Both the position numbers and the translations under genes were made by a program. A DNA stretch of 64,000 nt from Cyclospora cayetanensis (taxonomy: Eukaryota; Apicomplexa; Conoidasida; Eucoccidiorida; Eimeriidae), in NCBI RefSeq assembly GCF_002999335.1, contig NW_020312635.1, positions 124,001 through 188,000 on the forward strand, written 5' to 3'. Under the pieces are notes generated by a model, which was given only the letters and a program-made list of their open reading frames with translations, made no database searches and was not told the origin of the DNA. How positions within the stretch are numbered: the stretch's first letter is position 1; each line of letters opens with the position of its first letter. Of this stretch, positions 46,601 through 59,478 are shown one piece after another.

Positions 46601-49600
46601 CCCGCTTGAGGCAGTCAAGCTCTTTCAAGTGTTCTTCTGCGGCTGCAGCAACACATGCCGTCTCAGGCACTCCAAGATCTGAATCTCTACGGAGAATGCT
46701 GCATAAAAGCTGCAAACAGCGAATAAGGTCGCTATCGCCGTAGTGGTGGTAACCCTCCTGAACACGCATACACCCCATACCCTGTAGACGCAATGTCTAG
46801 AAGAAAGACTCGGGGAGATATCGCTCCTCCTCGCCATCAAACCCTTTGCGTTCTTTGCATGGCTTGCTTGCTCCCTCCCTCTCTGGAATTGCATAGCTTG
46901 CTTGCTTGCTCTCTCTTTCTCTCTCTTTGAAAAGCTTTCAAAGCGCTCATTCAAACAAGCCACCACAAACGTAGAAGCGCGCGGGGTGGGGGAAACGTAC
47001 GATGTTCAGGCCATAGGGATCAGTGGTGACAGTGTCAAGGTTCTTTGCAACGGTGTTATGCACATAGTATTGTAATCTGCAGAGCCGCACCGCAAAAATG
47101 CGGATACTTTGCAATCTCACGGATATCCTACACCTGCCTTGCCGCATGCAGGAGTCTTTTGGCTACGAGGCTCAGCCGTCAAGCCATGAAGAGAGGGGCT
47201 GACTCTGAAATTTGCTGCGCAGCTGCGCAGTGAAAACAAAGACTCCCAAGAAGCACTTCTTCGAAGTCTCCTTTTCGTCTGCGTTTTCTTGGAGAGGCAC
47301 CTGTCCGAAGCTGCTGTTGCTGTTGCTGCAGATTCTGCTGCTGAACTTTGTTGGATTTCTTCTGCTGCTGCTCCTGAAACTGGTGTAACTCTGCTTGACA
47401 GATCTCGTTACAGCGTGGGCAGCCGCCAAATGCGGTCTGCTGCTCTGCACAAGGTTTCCCGTGATGATCGAGGCTCTCCAGAGTCTGTCGCACACGAGCA
47501 GCAGCAGCAAAAATGTGCACTTATTAGGTCTAGCGGCTGCCAGCTGCGGCGACTGAATGAAAGCCGCGTTCTCGCACCGCCGGTAGAAGCTCCTAAGCTG
47601 ACAGAAAGCAGTTTTCAACAAGGTGAACACATCAGCCTGCTAAAGAATGCTGCAGACACTGAAGTTGTGCAATATATATACATATGAATATAAAATATAA
47701 AAATATATATATATACAAATATATATATATTTTTATTCATTTATTTTTATAAATAAACGTCCCCAAGCCCGCGATACTGAAACTCGTGAGACTTTGTTTG
47801 TTAGAGACACCGTATTACCACGCATTCCCACTACACGGAGCATCGAGCAGAACGCACCTGAATAAGGGCTTTTCGTCGGCAGTCGAGCTCATCAAGGCGT
47901 ATTTCAAGAGCACTTACAATCCCCTTGCAGCTCGAGACACCCCCCAAGTGCAGTCGTCTACCCATGAAATTCAAGGGGCCAGAACGGCATCCATAGTCTC
48001 CAGATGGAATCCCCCGCAGGTTGGCGAGTTCGTCTCGCACTCTGCCGCACACACGCACGCACATGCACATACACACACATGCACATACACGCACATGCAC
48101 ATACACACACACAGAACATGCACTGAACCCTGAAGCCTCGTCTTACGAGGCAGCTGCTCTCCAGTCTGAAGAATAAGGCTGCGATTTTCAAGGGCAGTAC
48201 AGTGGGCATATTTGATGCAGCGTTCCCGTGCGAAGATCTCTATGCGGAAAGGAAGCCTGCCTGAGAGAAACGGCCTTGCTGCGTTCCTCGTCGAGAGTGG
48301 CGAATGCTGCAAACCACCTCCCCGAACCGAGAGATCGTCTCTGCGTCTCAGCCTCCTGAAACTCCGCTAATGCCGAAGAGTCTTCCTCGCTGCGCAGAGC
48401 TCTTCTCTGCGCGCTCGTGGAGAGCTCGCGTGCTCCGCTGCTTGGGAGATTCTGATGGCTGGTGGGAGGGCGCTCTTCGGCACAGTCAAGTGCCTCGTCC
48501 GTGGTAAAGGGCGAACGGGTGGAGAAAACGGGGAGGCGTCCTCTCTCCCCCTCCGTAGGAGACTCCTCTGGCGAGGAGACACATGCTGGTGCCTTGGGAG
48601 GCGCTAAGGAGCAGCCGCGAGTTGTTTGTGAGGCCTTTTTCTTCCCAGCGCATAGCAGTGTCTTCTCAGTCCGATGTCTCTCTGTGTCTCTAAAGCACAT
48701 TCTGAAGGCTTCCCTTGCGCGGTTGAGCTCTCCAACCGCCTTCGAAACATATTCTCTTCTTAAACACTGGTACAACTCCCAAGCTGCTGCTGCTGCTGCT
48801 GCTGCTGCAGACTGGTCTGTAGCTGCTACCGCGTCGCTTTGGAAAACGCTCTGCGGAGCTCCTCCTCTGTCTTGTGACGCCTCGCTGGCGCTGCTGCGCG
48901 TCCAGTTGTTGATGCTGCTTTCCGCGTTGAAAGGAGAAGGCGTGCCGGCTACAAGATCCGAATGAAGCCCAAGAGCCTCGTCGGGAGTCTTCCCTCGTTG
49001 ATGCACGGGGGAACAGGCGTCGTTGGAAGGCTGCTTGGAGAGGCTCTCGTACAGGTTGTAAGCCGCGTGAATTTGCTGCAGCTTGTCGATGTGGTAGCAC
49101 CCCGAAGTAAGCGACTCAACGAGGGGAGGCTTCAGTATGAGACTGCCTATGGATTCGTCAGGCACCCCCAGAAACGCCGCGACTTTTCGGGGAGCATCCG
49201 AAGCTCCCAGAGGGTGTGCAGACAGCTCCAGTACATGCCTGAGACGTCCACAGGCTAGAAAACACCGGAATTATGCGTCTCCAGCTGTATTCATGAGGCG
49301 CCAGCAACCCAAGCCCGTCTCCTGCCATGCTGCCAACAACGGTCAAGCACCCCTCCTGCCCTTCTGGAGCACTCACAGGTAGAGGAGAGCCGCGCGAGCA
49401 GGCTTGCCTTGAAGAAGCGAAATGCCAGCTACGCCATTTATCTCTGCACAGTACGCGCGTAAAGCTCCTTCGAGCTCCACCTGCAAACACGCAGTCACAG
49501 ACTTCAAGCCTTTGAAGCCAGCCAGCAGGAGACACCTCCTACCTTGGCTGCGCGCTTCGCCGATTCCGATTCCGTGATCACCGCTTTGCGCTACGAGCAG

Positions 49601-52600
49601 CAGCACGCCGTGCACGCGAAGCGGCGAGGAGAAAGCCAACACGTCTGCAATGCGCGAGTCGGTTCTGTACCCGTGCATCTGCGAGGAGCTGGCACAGAAC
49701 CTCGTCCATAGACATGTAACGACCCAGCGCCTCAAGACTTTCAGGCTTCTTTCGACTTCTGTTGGCGTTCGCGCTGCTGTTGGTGCTTCGTCGACAGCTC
49801 AAACCAAGCGCGCCGAGTTGGGGATGATTTGCTGCTTGCCGCAGCACCAAGAGTAACCCCACCATTTGCGATGACAACGCTGCTGCAAGAGGGGCACTCC
49901 CGACAGCAGCTGCAGTCGCTGCGCCAGAGGCGGCGGCTCTCGCTGTAGCAAGCAGCAGCCGCTCCTGTTGCAGCAGCAGCTGCTGCTGCTGCTGCTGGTG
50001 CTTGCTGCACAGCCGCAACACGCGGCGTGTAACCGTCCGCTGCTGCCGCTGATAGAAGAAGCGCTCTATTGGTCCTAAGTCTACAAAAATATCATGAACT
50101 ATGGGAGGGGGGACGCCTAGCTCTTCGGCAACATCTGCACACGCCACAAGAGCCACAACTCCCCGAAAAACAAACTCCCTGAACGCTCCCCCCTGAATCT
50201 CAGTCTGCAGACACCACGAGGAGACAGATAAACGCCGCGGCAGCACCCCTGCACCGCATGCTCTAGCCTCGAGAGTAGGTCTGTCTCCAAGCGTGGAATT
50301 CTGAACAGTGTAGCGCACAGCTCTGAACACGCAAGCCAAGATCTCACCGCTCATGTTCGTTTTCCACATAAGAGGAGCCAACAAATCAACAGCCACATTG
50401 AGTGCGAAACCTGTTAGGCCCCAGTTAGGCCCCACACGAGGCGCAGAGAGCCTCGTGTCTCCAAAAGTGCTGCTGCGAGTGTCGCTGCTGCTGCTGATGC
50501 CGCTCGCAGGGGGAAGAGCCTCTTCCAAGGCACTCTGTGGCAGCGGGAGCGAGAGCGCGTGAAACACACGCCTGAGCAGCACAGGGAACGCACACACACA
50601 CACACACAAGACGCAGACGCGAAGCTCGATACCTTTTTCCCGACATTCGTGTGCGCAGCTGCGCTCTGCTGAACGTGACGCCAGGCAGCTGCTGTGCGTT
50701 CAGAGATCCCTCAAAAGCGCCAGAGGAGACTGCGCTTTGCTCCTAGCCTCCCGATGGGAACCCTACGCCTGCTCACTGGCTAAGTGCCGGGGGTAGGGGG
50801 TGAGCTCCGTCGATCGACAGGCGCAGAGCAGCGAGGATTCCAGCAAGTTCTCTGGGGAGTAGCGATCCCCTTGGCGCATGCGCGGATCGCTTTGGGGAAG
50901 CCTCACCCGCCAACTCGTCAAGAAGCGGGGTTCCTGACACACACCAACGGTGTGTGGCTTCGATCGAATGACAGAAACGAGCAGCACCGCTGAATCCTGC
51001 GCCATCAGTGCCACAATATCGACAGCAGTCGATGACGACGCTGCAGAAAGTGGGGTCTAAAGCTGAAAGCCAAAGCCGTCAAATCTCCAATCTACGAGAC
51101 ACCCTACGAGCCCGAGGATTGAGAATTTGAACAGTAGAGGGTGGTCCGGCTAGCTCAGGATGACAAAAACTCTGGAGGAGCTTAAAAAGCAGCGCTCAAA
51201 CGCTTGAGCGGGGAGCTCTAAGAAGACACGTGCTCCCTTCGTTTGCGTGCAGCGTAGCGAAACTCATCGAGTGCTCAAGTCGCGACACGAAAGCACCCTC
51301 CACTCCCGAGGGAGTCTTTCTCTCTCTTTTGTCGCCAAGACGAGCACTACTCAGAACAAGACGAAGATGTCAGGTGTCTACGCGAGAGCCCACGCTCGGC
51401 ACCCCAAGTGCAGAAAAGAAGAATGCGGCTGCACTAACCTCCTGCAAGCTGTGCTTCATCCACGACGAGCCTCCACCAACGAATACCCACGATCGGAGAG
51501 AACAGCTTGCGATATCGTTTAGTCCCCCTTAAAGACATTCTGCCGCTGCCGCTACAGCCCAAAACGGTGGAGCTGGCATCGCTGCTGCTGCTGAGGGGGG
51601 GAGCGAACCACACCTCCTGCTGCAACGCCTCAAAGGGAACAATCACAATGTCAAAATCCATCAACTGGGAGCACAACACAGTAGGCCCCTGCGGGAGGCA
51701 CCCGAGAACGGCTTCCACGGTTCGAGGGCAGAGAGACAGGCGAGAAGAGTCTCCAGGATACTCTTCCGCATCCTCGCACCGCTCTCGGCTGCCACTTGAT
51801 GCACCAGGGAGCGACGACGCTCCGCGGGAAGCTGCTGCGCGCGACTCAGCCCGCGCAAGTGCTACAACCTGAGGCATTCCAAAAACTCCAAAAACGATCA
51901 CAAAAGCGCTTATTCGTCGAGAAGAACATGCGGCGTGCAGGCACGCACCTGACCAGCACCCCTGCGCGAGCACTTCCGTCGTCGCTGTCTGGTTCTGCCG
52001 TGCAGAGGATTCAGCAGCAACGTACAGTGTCAGCCAGAGCAGCTCTGGCTTGCTTAAGGCCAGGATACACTGCGACTTTCAAGGATTTGTCACAGTGCAG
52101 AGAAACCTCCCGTTTCCACTGGTCGACGATTGCTGAGGGGCAGACTAAGACTGTGCCTTTTCCTTCTGGCAGCTGGTCGACGCTGCGACTGCCAGCAAGC
52201 CTTTCTTGACTGTCTACAACGCAGAAGGGGCAGAGGAAGGGCACTTCTGCGGCGGCTCCGGGAGACGCCGCAACGCAGAAGACATGCGAGAGGCACTGGC
52301 AGCTGCTGCACTGCACGACTGCCAGCAGGGAGGAACTGCCGTTCGCTCGCTCCCCCCGCAGGTGCGACGCGCGCGGCTGCTTCGGCTGCTTTTGCTTGCT
52401 CCTGCCTCCTGCTGCCTGAGGCGACCATCTTCTGCTTCCTTTGCGACAAAGCGGACCCAGAGAATCCAAACCGCAGATACAGCAAATCCGGCAGTCGGAG
52501 GATATTTCGTCTCCCCAGCGGTAGAGTGCTCCCTTGAACTCGGCAGGTGCCGCTTCCGCCCATCGCGCTGCGCCTCTCGAAGCCCTCTTCGATTCTGTCG

Positions 52601-54861
52601 CCGCTGGTGCAGCCAGCGCCGAAGGGGGCAGGCACTCTTCCGTTGCTGCCTCGGAGGCTGCTGCAGCTTCGGAGCAACTCGCAGCAGGAGGCAGCGATTC
52701 GGCGGCAGGCTCGCCGACGGCAGCGCACGCAGATCGCGGCTTTGGGTTGGCAAGAATAAGCGTCAGAACCTCAACGCTCTTCCCTAAACCCATTGCGTCG
52801 CAGAGCAAACCACCCGGAACCTCAAAGCTGGCAGCAACGCCGTCTGCTGCAAATGAGTCTGATGCAGTAGCGGCTTCTGAGGCTGCAGCTACCTGGCCGG
52901 TGACGTGGTTGATCCACATTGCCGCAGCAGAAGGCAGCGCGACTCGGATCCAGAACATATTCACGCTTTGCTGCATCGGCTGCTGGTGCTGCTGCAGCAG
53001 CAGTTGCAGCTGCTGTTGCTGCTGCTCCTCGAGCTTGTTCAGCGCCTTCTCTGCGCCACTGGCGCCGCGCATGCTGTTGCTCCTTCCCAGAAAAGCCCTC
53101 CACTCCCTTGTCAACGCGAAAAGGACGGCTCTTTGCTGGTACGGACGCAGCGAGCAGCGCAATCCGGCAGGCTGGAGCAACTCTATTCCAGAGAGAGGTA
53201 GAGGGTCGTTGCTGGCATGGGAGCTGCTGGTTTGAGCTTCTCCGGAGGTGCTTGTTTGCAGCAGCTGTTGCTGCAGCAGCGCGTGTAGAACGTGTCTCTG
53301 CGAAACGAGACTGTATATGAGAGAAGGGCTTACAAAGAAGGGGCGAGGGGCAGAGGCGTTCGATTGCGCGTCTGAGGATCTTGTGAGTGAGGCTGCTGAG
53401 ACTGCCGCCGCAACCGATGCTGGCAGCAGGGAGGGGTGCCGCAACATCCTCCCGAACAGCCTGCGGCAAACACGCAGAGGGGTCTAGAATGCGTGTACAA
53501 TGCAGCCAGTATCGCACGGGCGAGGAAGCAGCCGCCCTCAGAAGCAATCCAGACACGCGAATCGACAGCTCGAGCGGCAGGAGCAGGGGAGAGCGCAGTG
53601 CTCACCAGTGAGCGGCTTTCGTTCGACAGTCAGACACGTGTAGCTGCACGCTGCAGGGAGAGGGGCAGCTGGCGCGATCGAGGCACAGCGACACCTCGAC
53701 TAGCCAAATCCACTTGTTACTGCTGGTTGAAGAGCTGGGTACTGGTACAAAACCTTTAACAGATTCGGAAGCAGCTGGAGAGCGCTGCCTCTTGCGGCTT
53801 GTCTGGCTTCCACTTTTGCTGGCTGCTGCTGCGCCGGTCGGAGGCGCAGCATCAGCAGCGAAGTGTCTCGCACAGAGCAGCTTTGCACGGAGGCAAAGAG
53901 GCAGCAGATGCCTCCTGGAGGTCAGAACTGGTAACAAATCTCCCATAGAGTGAAGGGCGGCACTGGCGTTCAATCTGCACTCAGCGCCAACGCGTGGATG
54001 TACGGCAGCCGCCCTGCAGGGTGCTGCTGCTTCTGCTCCCGCCAAGCAGGCACTATCTGCAGTTTCGCCAAGCGGAGTTGCGGCAGCCTTGCACGAGACG
54101 GCTGGAGAAGGCTGCGCAGCTACCAGAGTAAGAGAAAGGTCACCTGGCTCGGGAGCCTCTAAAAGTGCCCCCCAAAACCTTCGACAGCTGCAGATCGGCT
54201 GCGCTGCAGCCGCCACCATATCTGCGCATGACGACGTCTCTGCGGATTCGTTCCCTCTGCCTGTGTCGCACGCAGCTGCGTCTGCTGCCAGACGCTCTAT
54301 ATGGGGACGTCGAAGGCGACGCCATGACGTCTCGACATGGCTGCTGGGGTTGCACTGCCAACAAATTTCGGCAGGGGGCGTCTCCGCAGGAATCTCCAAA
54401 GGCTCCCAGGTGTACAGACACTCCAGGCCTTCTTTGCAAGCGGCAGACGCTGCTGCTCGCAGCACCGCATCGCGCTTCAAGAGACACTGGCGCTGATGCT
54501 CGGAGTGCTGCTGCTCCTGCTCATCCTGTTGATGCGTTTGCCTTCTACTGAGGTCGGGAGAGCTTCGATCGTTGGCTGTCTCAAGTTGAATCATCTTGTG
54601 CTGCCGCATGAGCCGTTTCTTCCTCCTTTGTTGACACGGTGATTCTCTGCGCGGGTGGGTGTGTAGCTCCTGCTGGGAACCATGGCGGCACTGCAGATCA
54701 GTATCCACAGGGGGCGCTCTATGCTGAGGAGCGGTCTGCGACTCCTCGTCTGATGCAGGGGGTGTCGCTGCTCCCGCGGCTCTTCCAGTCCTTACCAAGC
54801 AGCCACCCTCCGCATCTTGTTGGGGAGGTTCCAAGGAGCTCAGCGGGAGAAGAAGAGTCAT
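43652..54861 (-). CDS. SHPRH: SHPRH-type SNF2 ATPase / RING E3 ubiquitin ligase
   Basis: A Rad5-related nuclear ATPase and ubiquitin ligase; in other eukaryotes the family polyubiquitinates PCNA and acts in damage tolerance. Better-defined exons (minus): 54861-53606, 53460-52026, 51868-51439, 51056-50907, about 50610-49671, 49480-49377, 49238-about 48240, 48041-47858, about 47520-47190, about 46790-46560, about 46438-45470 (RING), about 45110-44606, 44302-44209, 44107-43652. Order of motifs: LRPYQQRAVLFALTREW; Walker A in DAMGLGKSVEVLTLIL; a PHD-type zinc finger (CCICG...CSSCQCLSHVFC...CPFC); DEAQ as motif II; THRWCVSGTPL; LRQAANHP; MSMDEVLCQLL and AEINGVAGI as in SHPRH; a CPRC/CFHC zinc pair; RING CPIC...CGH..C..C...CAVC; VLVFSEW, GRGLTLT and QAIGRVYRISQT of the C-lobe; and an RLSLDDLHQLL tail. 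Several mid-gene junctions are approximate and upstream exons are possible. Confidence 0.87.
47671..47756. repeat. AT-rich (TA)n microsatellite in SHPRH intron
   Basis: 'atatatatacatatg', 'aaatatatatatatac' and 'atatatatatattttt' runs between the exon ending at 47858 and the CPRC zinc exon; non-coding, intronic by position. Confidence 0.85.
48047..48114. repeat. (CA)n/(CACATG) microsatellite in SHPRH intron
   Basis: About 68 bases of 'cacgcacatgcacatacaca' type repeat lying immediately before the acceptor of the exon 48041-47858 on the minus strand; there it reads GT-rich and may act as part of the 3' splice region. Confidence 0.85.
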
Positions 54862-55683
54862 CGGGCTGCTCTGGCGGAGTCATTTCTGCAGCCAGCTGTT
54901 GCTGCCTGCAGATGCTGCATGTAGCGATGAAGAGCAGCTGCGGCATCAACAGCGGCAGCAGCGGCCTAAGCTCTCAACGTGCTTTTGGACCCAGAGAGCT
55001 GGCAGATTCACTTCTGTTGCTGCTCCTGTGAAAAGCCCACAAGTTATATCCAGCAGCAATGCTGCCAATGATGCGTCGCTCGCGATTCTGCGCCGCTAAT
55101 GCTGCTGCTGCTGCAACTGTGGGTAACTCACGCGTTAACAGGCGACTCTCGAGCCGACACAGGGCCTGGACCCTATGGCAGTACGCCGAGCAAATAAAGC
55201 AGATACACCTCCAGAAAAATGCCAATTCTAGCATTCTCAGTTGCTGCTGCGTAGCCGCTAGTAATAGTGCTACAGCAGCTATCGTTGCAGTAGCTTCACT
55301 GCTCCGCTTACCGCCGAGAAAAGTCGACCGCGGCTCACACGGCGGCAGCAGCGGCGGCTGCAGCACCACCCGCCGCGTGAGTCAGCACAACTAAAGAGCA
55401 AAACAGCCACAGGCAACTCTGTGACACTGCAAGACAGCCTTTCTTTCGTCTCGTATCGTCCTATCCCGCAGATCGGTCTTGCTAGTCTTCTGACAGCAGC
55501 TACTGCGGGGTTCTTGCGAAGGCAGAGCGAAAGCCCTCTTCTTCATGACTCAAAAGACTGTCGCATCCATGCATTACATGATTCTGAAACAGATGCGCAA
55601 CTCCATGTCTAATCAAAGGCTGCAGCTGTGGCAGCAGCAAGGGCTGGTAGCGCAACCGTAGCAGCAGCTGCTGCAACAATAGG
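54862..55683. promoter_or_regulatory. Divergent intergenic region between SHPRH-type and ZW10-like genes
   Basis: About 0.8 kb between head-to-head genes; triplet-rich on both strands. It probably contains promoters and 5' UTRs for both, and possibly a small 5' exon of either. No defined element was recognised. Confidence 0.35.
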
Positions 55684-58600
55684 ATGTTGCATCCCCGTGC
55701 ATCAGCCTCAGAAACAGGAAATCGTGATGCCGTTAGTGAGAGTCCTAGAAGTGCTTCTCACCGACGCATATCAGCTCCCGCAGCAGCAGCTACATCGGCA
55801 GCCTTGCCAGAAACAGTTTCACTCCAACAGCTACAGCAGCTGCAGCAGGATGTTTGGGCAGCAGAAGCGGAAGCAAAACAGCGCGTCCTGAAGCTGTTGA
55901 AAGAGGGAGAGGCGCAATTTCATGAACTTCAGTCTTCTCTGCAGCAGCAGCAACAGCAGTCCCATCAAGCATCTGTGCATGTACTACAGCTGCAACAGAA
56001 ACTTGTAGGAAATGGATCTAGAGGAGATTCTCTAGCATGCAGGCTGCAGAAAAGCGAGAACCAGCAGCTTCTGCTTCGACAGCAGCTCAGCGTCATCCAG
56101 GAAGTAGAAGGGTTTGTACTTCAGTTGCAGCTGGCGCAGAAGCAGCTGGCCTTTTTCAGAGAGCTGCTCAAGAAGCAACTGCTAGTCGAGGCAGCAGCTT
56201 CCCTTCAGATCTTTGCGCATGCGCTGCTTCTACCCCTCCTTGCAGCAACAAGGGATACCAAGCCGCTTCCAGCTATTCGAGAGTTGCAGCAGCAATTCAT
56301 CGAGGTGCACAAGCAGCTCGTTCTTTCCCTTGACTCACGTCTGCGACAGCACCTACAAGTATCTTCGCAGCAAATTACGTTAACACCCGTCTTGCACTGC
56401 AGCAGCATCAGTCGTTCTCCTGATGCAGCAGCAGGAAACTTTCATGCCGACAGCCGAGGTGTAGCAGCCATGGACTGCTCTGAACTAGCAGCAGCAGCTG
56501 AAGCAACGGCGGGAGAGATCTCATCAGGATCAGGCAACGCATGCGGCACTGTGTCTCGCCTTACCGACGTGTGGAAGTCTCTGCATCACCTTGGACTGTT
56601 GCATCGCCGTTTGTACTTCATTACACAGCAGATCAACAAATGTGTGCTGCAGCCGCTGCTCTCCGCTTTTGCCCGCAGCAGCGGCAACTGTCGAGTGACA
56701 GCTACTGTCACAAGTCACGATCAAGCCCCTTACATGGCTTGCAGAAGTTTCACATGGAAGTGGACAGCTGACAGGGAAAAGGCGTTCGATTCAGAGGGCA
56801 CTGCAGCAAAATCGACATCTGCAGCAGCAGAAACTCCTGCAGCGCCAGCTGTGCTCCAAGCCCTACAGTCGCTGCTGCAGTATATATGTGATTTCGCTGC
56901 AGAAGAACACGTTGAGTGCCGTCGCATGTGGGGAAAAATCCTGTGGAATTTCCTCGAGCAGCCACTCCTGGAGCTGCTCCTGCATTCTCGTACCGAACAT
57001 TTCCTGCTGAGGGCTGAGGCAGCAGCGGCAGACGCGGTGGCAGGAGGTGTGCTGCCGTTTTATCCAGCGGCAGCTGCTGCTACCGTTAGCATGCAGATTG
57101 AGCAGCTGTTTCAGAAGCAAGGCTTGGTGTCACCACAGGATCCCCAGCAGCAGCAGCCGCACACCAGCCGAGCAACGCGTAGAGCCACAGAATGGCTCGC
57201 TAAGGTGTACGTACACCGCAATGCGAATCTCCTTGCAGAAGCACGCCAACTGCTGCTACAAGCACTTGCAGGGAGCGCCTCCACTGCTTCTGCCGCAGTT
57301 CTGGCTACGGATGCGAGCATCCCTGGAGGCATGCACGACATTTTGATGGTACAGCAACTCACTAATCAGGAGCAGCAGACGCAGCGGCTGCAGCTGCTGC
57401 AGTGCATTGCAGAGGAAACCGATATCGCTCTGGTGCTCTTGGCGCCGCTACGGATCACTAAGGAGACGTGGCTGCTGCTGCAGCTTCTGCAGTCTTTGCT
57501 GCGGCACGCAGCAAGAACTGTTGCCAACTGCTGCCACAGTAGCAGCAACGACTTGTCGCTTCCTTGCTGGTGCAGCATCATGAGAGATCAGCCTTGTCTG
57601 TGCAGCAGTAGCAGCTGCTGCAGCAGCCGCATTGCTGCACGTGCTGAGCTGGCTACGGCTCTCTCTATTTGCAACCTATTCTTGATGCTGCGCTTCCTCG
57701 ATTCTCATGCAGCTGCAGCAATAACAGCAGCTCCTGGGGTAGACATGAGCGCACCCGCACTAAGGTGGACAGACGCTGAAGTTGTCTGCCGCTGGTTGCT
57801 GCGGATGCCGCTGATGCTTGCAGTGCATGCAGCCACAACAGCGTCAAGAGGCGCACCTTTGTACAGTGCTAGCAGCTGCTCCTGCAGCAACAGTAGCAGC
57901 AGTTGTTGTTGCAGTTGCCAGGCTGCTGCAGCTCGCAGGACGTATTCGTTGCTGAGTGACTCGCTGCCTATCTTTGACGGCTACCCGGATGCATCCATGG
58001 CAGCAGCGTGTGGTGTATCTACAGCGGCGCGTGATCCCGCAACAACAGCCAAACAGCAGCAAGCCGAGGTTCCCTTCAGGCAACAAATTGCGGAGCTGGT
58101 TGTCGCACTAAAGCAGCAACAAGAGACCATATTCGTGAATATGCTTAAAGGACTGCAGAAGGAGCTACAAACCGCATCAAACGAATTGCATGAGCTGCTG
58201 AAAACGGCAACGCGAAGCAGCACCCGACTCGAGACTCACTTAGAGGCAGCCGCTGGAATCCTTACGCAGCGCCTCAACAACGCAGCACTAGATCTCCTGC
58301 CCATATTGCCTATTCAAGTACTCCCCAATACTTAAAAACCCTATGCCCCAGTTCTGAACGCTAAGCTTGACGACTGAACCACGTGCCAAGCCGCATTCTG
58401 ATATGCCCTCAAGTTGCGCCAGTCGCTATCCCCTTACTGGATGGGAAATTTTGAACCTTGGTTTCGCATGTAACTGCGAAGCTCTAATGAAGTCTCTTGT
58501 TCCTGTCTTGCAATCCCTGAACCCTCACGTCACCCCCCAATGCTAAGAGATGACTGTTGTGGTGTTGCCGCTTCAGGTGTATGCGGAGGTTGTCGGGCTT

Positions 58601-59263
58601 GCAGCAGACTGTCTAATCGACTGCGTGCTAAGGACCGTCCTCTCCGCCGCTCTTGCTGCAGTCCCGGGAGTATATACACCAGAAGCAGCAGCTTCTGCCG
58701 CTGGCAGCAACAGCAGCAGAGCGGTGGCGCAGCGTTTAGGGCCGCTCTGCTGCAGATTGCTGCAGCACGTCTGCTCTCAGGTCAGAACCACAATGTCGCT
58801 GCATTTGTCGTCGCGGCAGCAGCTAAGACCTGAGGCTGCAGCACAGGCTGATGCTGCAAGTGCGTCTGACTGGAGTGTAGTGCTGCAACGGTTGGCTGGC
58901 GGTGAGGACAGAGGCATCGCAGCAGACGTATCGGCACAGCGGCAGCAGGACGAGAAGCAGGGTGCCCAGTGTGCAACAGCGCATGCGTCTGTTCGCGTTG
59001 AGCAGTTTTCTTCTCTGCTGCGAGTTGCTGTTGCACTGCAGCAAGTGCTTGAGGCGGACGTGCTGCTTTTGTTGCAGCACGCGGCGACGCATGCAGCGTT
59101 GCTGCGGCAGACCTTTCGTCCAGTTGAGCACCGCCTTGCGTTAATCGCTCTGAATCCCTTTATTGGGGCAGCCCCTCTAGGGGCGCGCAGGGAGGTGTTT
59201 CTCAGCGTTGCAGCTGTAGGGAACGTGCATCTTTCCGACTGTGTCGTTCCGTCTGGCGGCTGA
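55684..59263 (+). CDS. ZW10-like vesicle-tethering / kinetochore protein
   Basis: ZW10 proteins belong to the NRZ/Dsl1 complex that tethers Golgi-derived vesicles at the ER; in animals they also serve the kinetochore RZZ complex. Exon 1 is 55684-58317 and exon 2 is 58577-59263 (phase 0, donor GTACTC, acceptor GCCGCTTCAG), giving 1106 residues against about 780 in human. The N-terminal third is coiled-coil with Q/L-rich heptads (HELQSSLQ; EVEGFVLQLQLAQKQLAFF). The middle has TDVWKSLHHLGLLHRRLYF, and then an IEQLFQKQGLVSPQDPQ / AEARQLLLQ segment that resembles the ZW10 'F...G.L.P..P' region. After the splice, VYAEVVGLAADCLIDCVL resembles the ZW10 C-terminal helical start. Ser/Cys/Ala triplet insertions explain the extra length. 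Family assignment comes from memory of the pattern, not an alignment; another CATCHR-fold tether such as a COG or exocyst subunit is the main alternative. Confidence 0.6.
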
Positions 59264-59478
59264 TTCCACTGCTCAGGCTCCGCTCCCAGCATTGGATCCT
59301 TGCCAGCTCTGTTGGGGAACTGTTTCATCGGTATTTCTGCGGTCGCCTCACGTCAGGTGATCCGCCGCCTCGATGGATGTCAACCGTCCCCGTCTTCTGG
59401 GAAGACATTCAGCAAGCCACGCGAGGAGCTCCCTGGCCGTCCACCCCATACCCACGGTTCTAGTGGTCTTTGCTTTAG
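59264..59478. other. Short convergent intergenic region
   Basis: Only 215 bases between the ZW10-like stop and the last exon of the minus-strand coiled-coil gene; the two 3' UTRs probably overlap. Confidence 0.5.
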
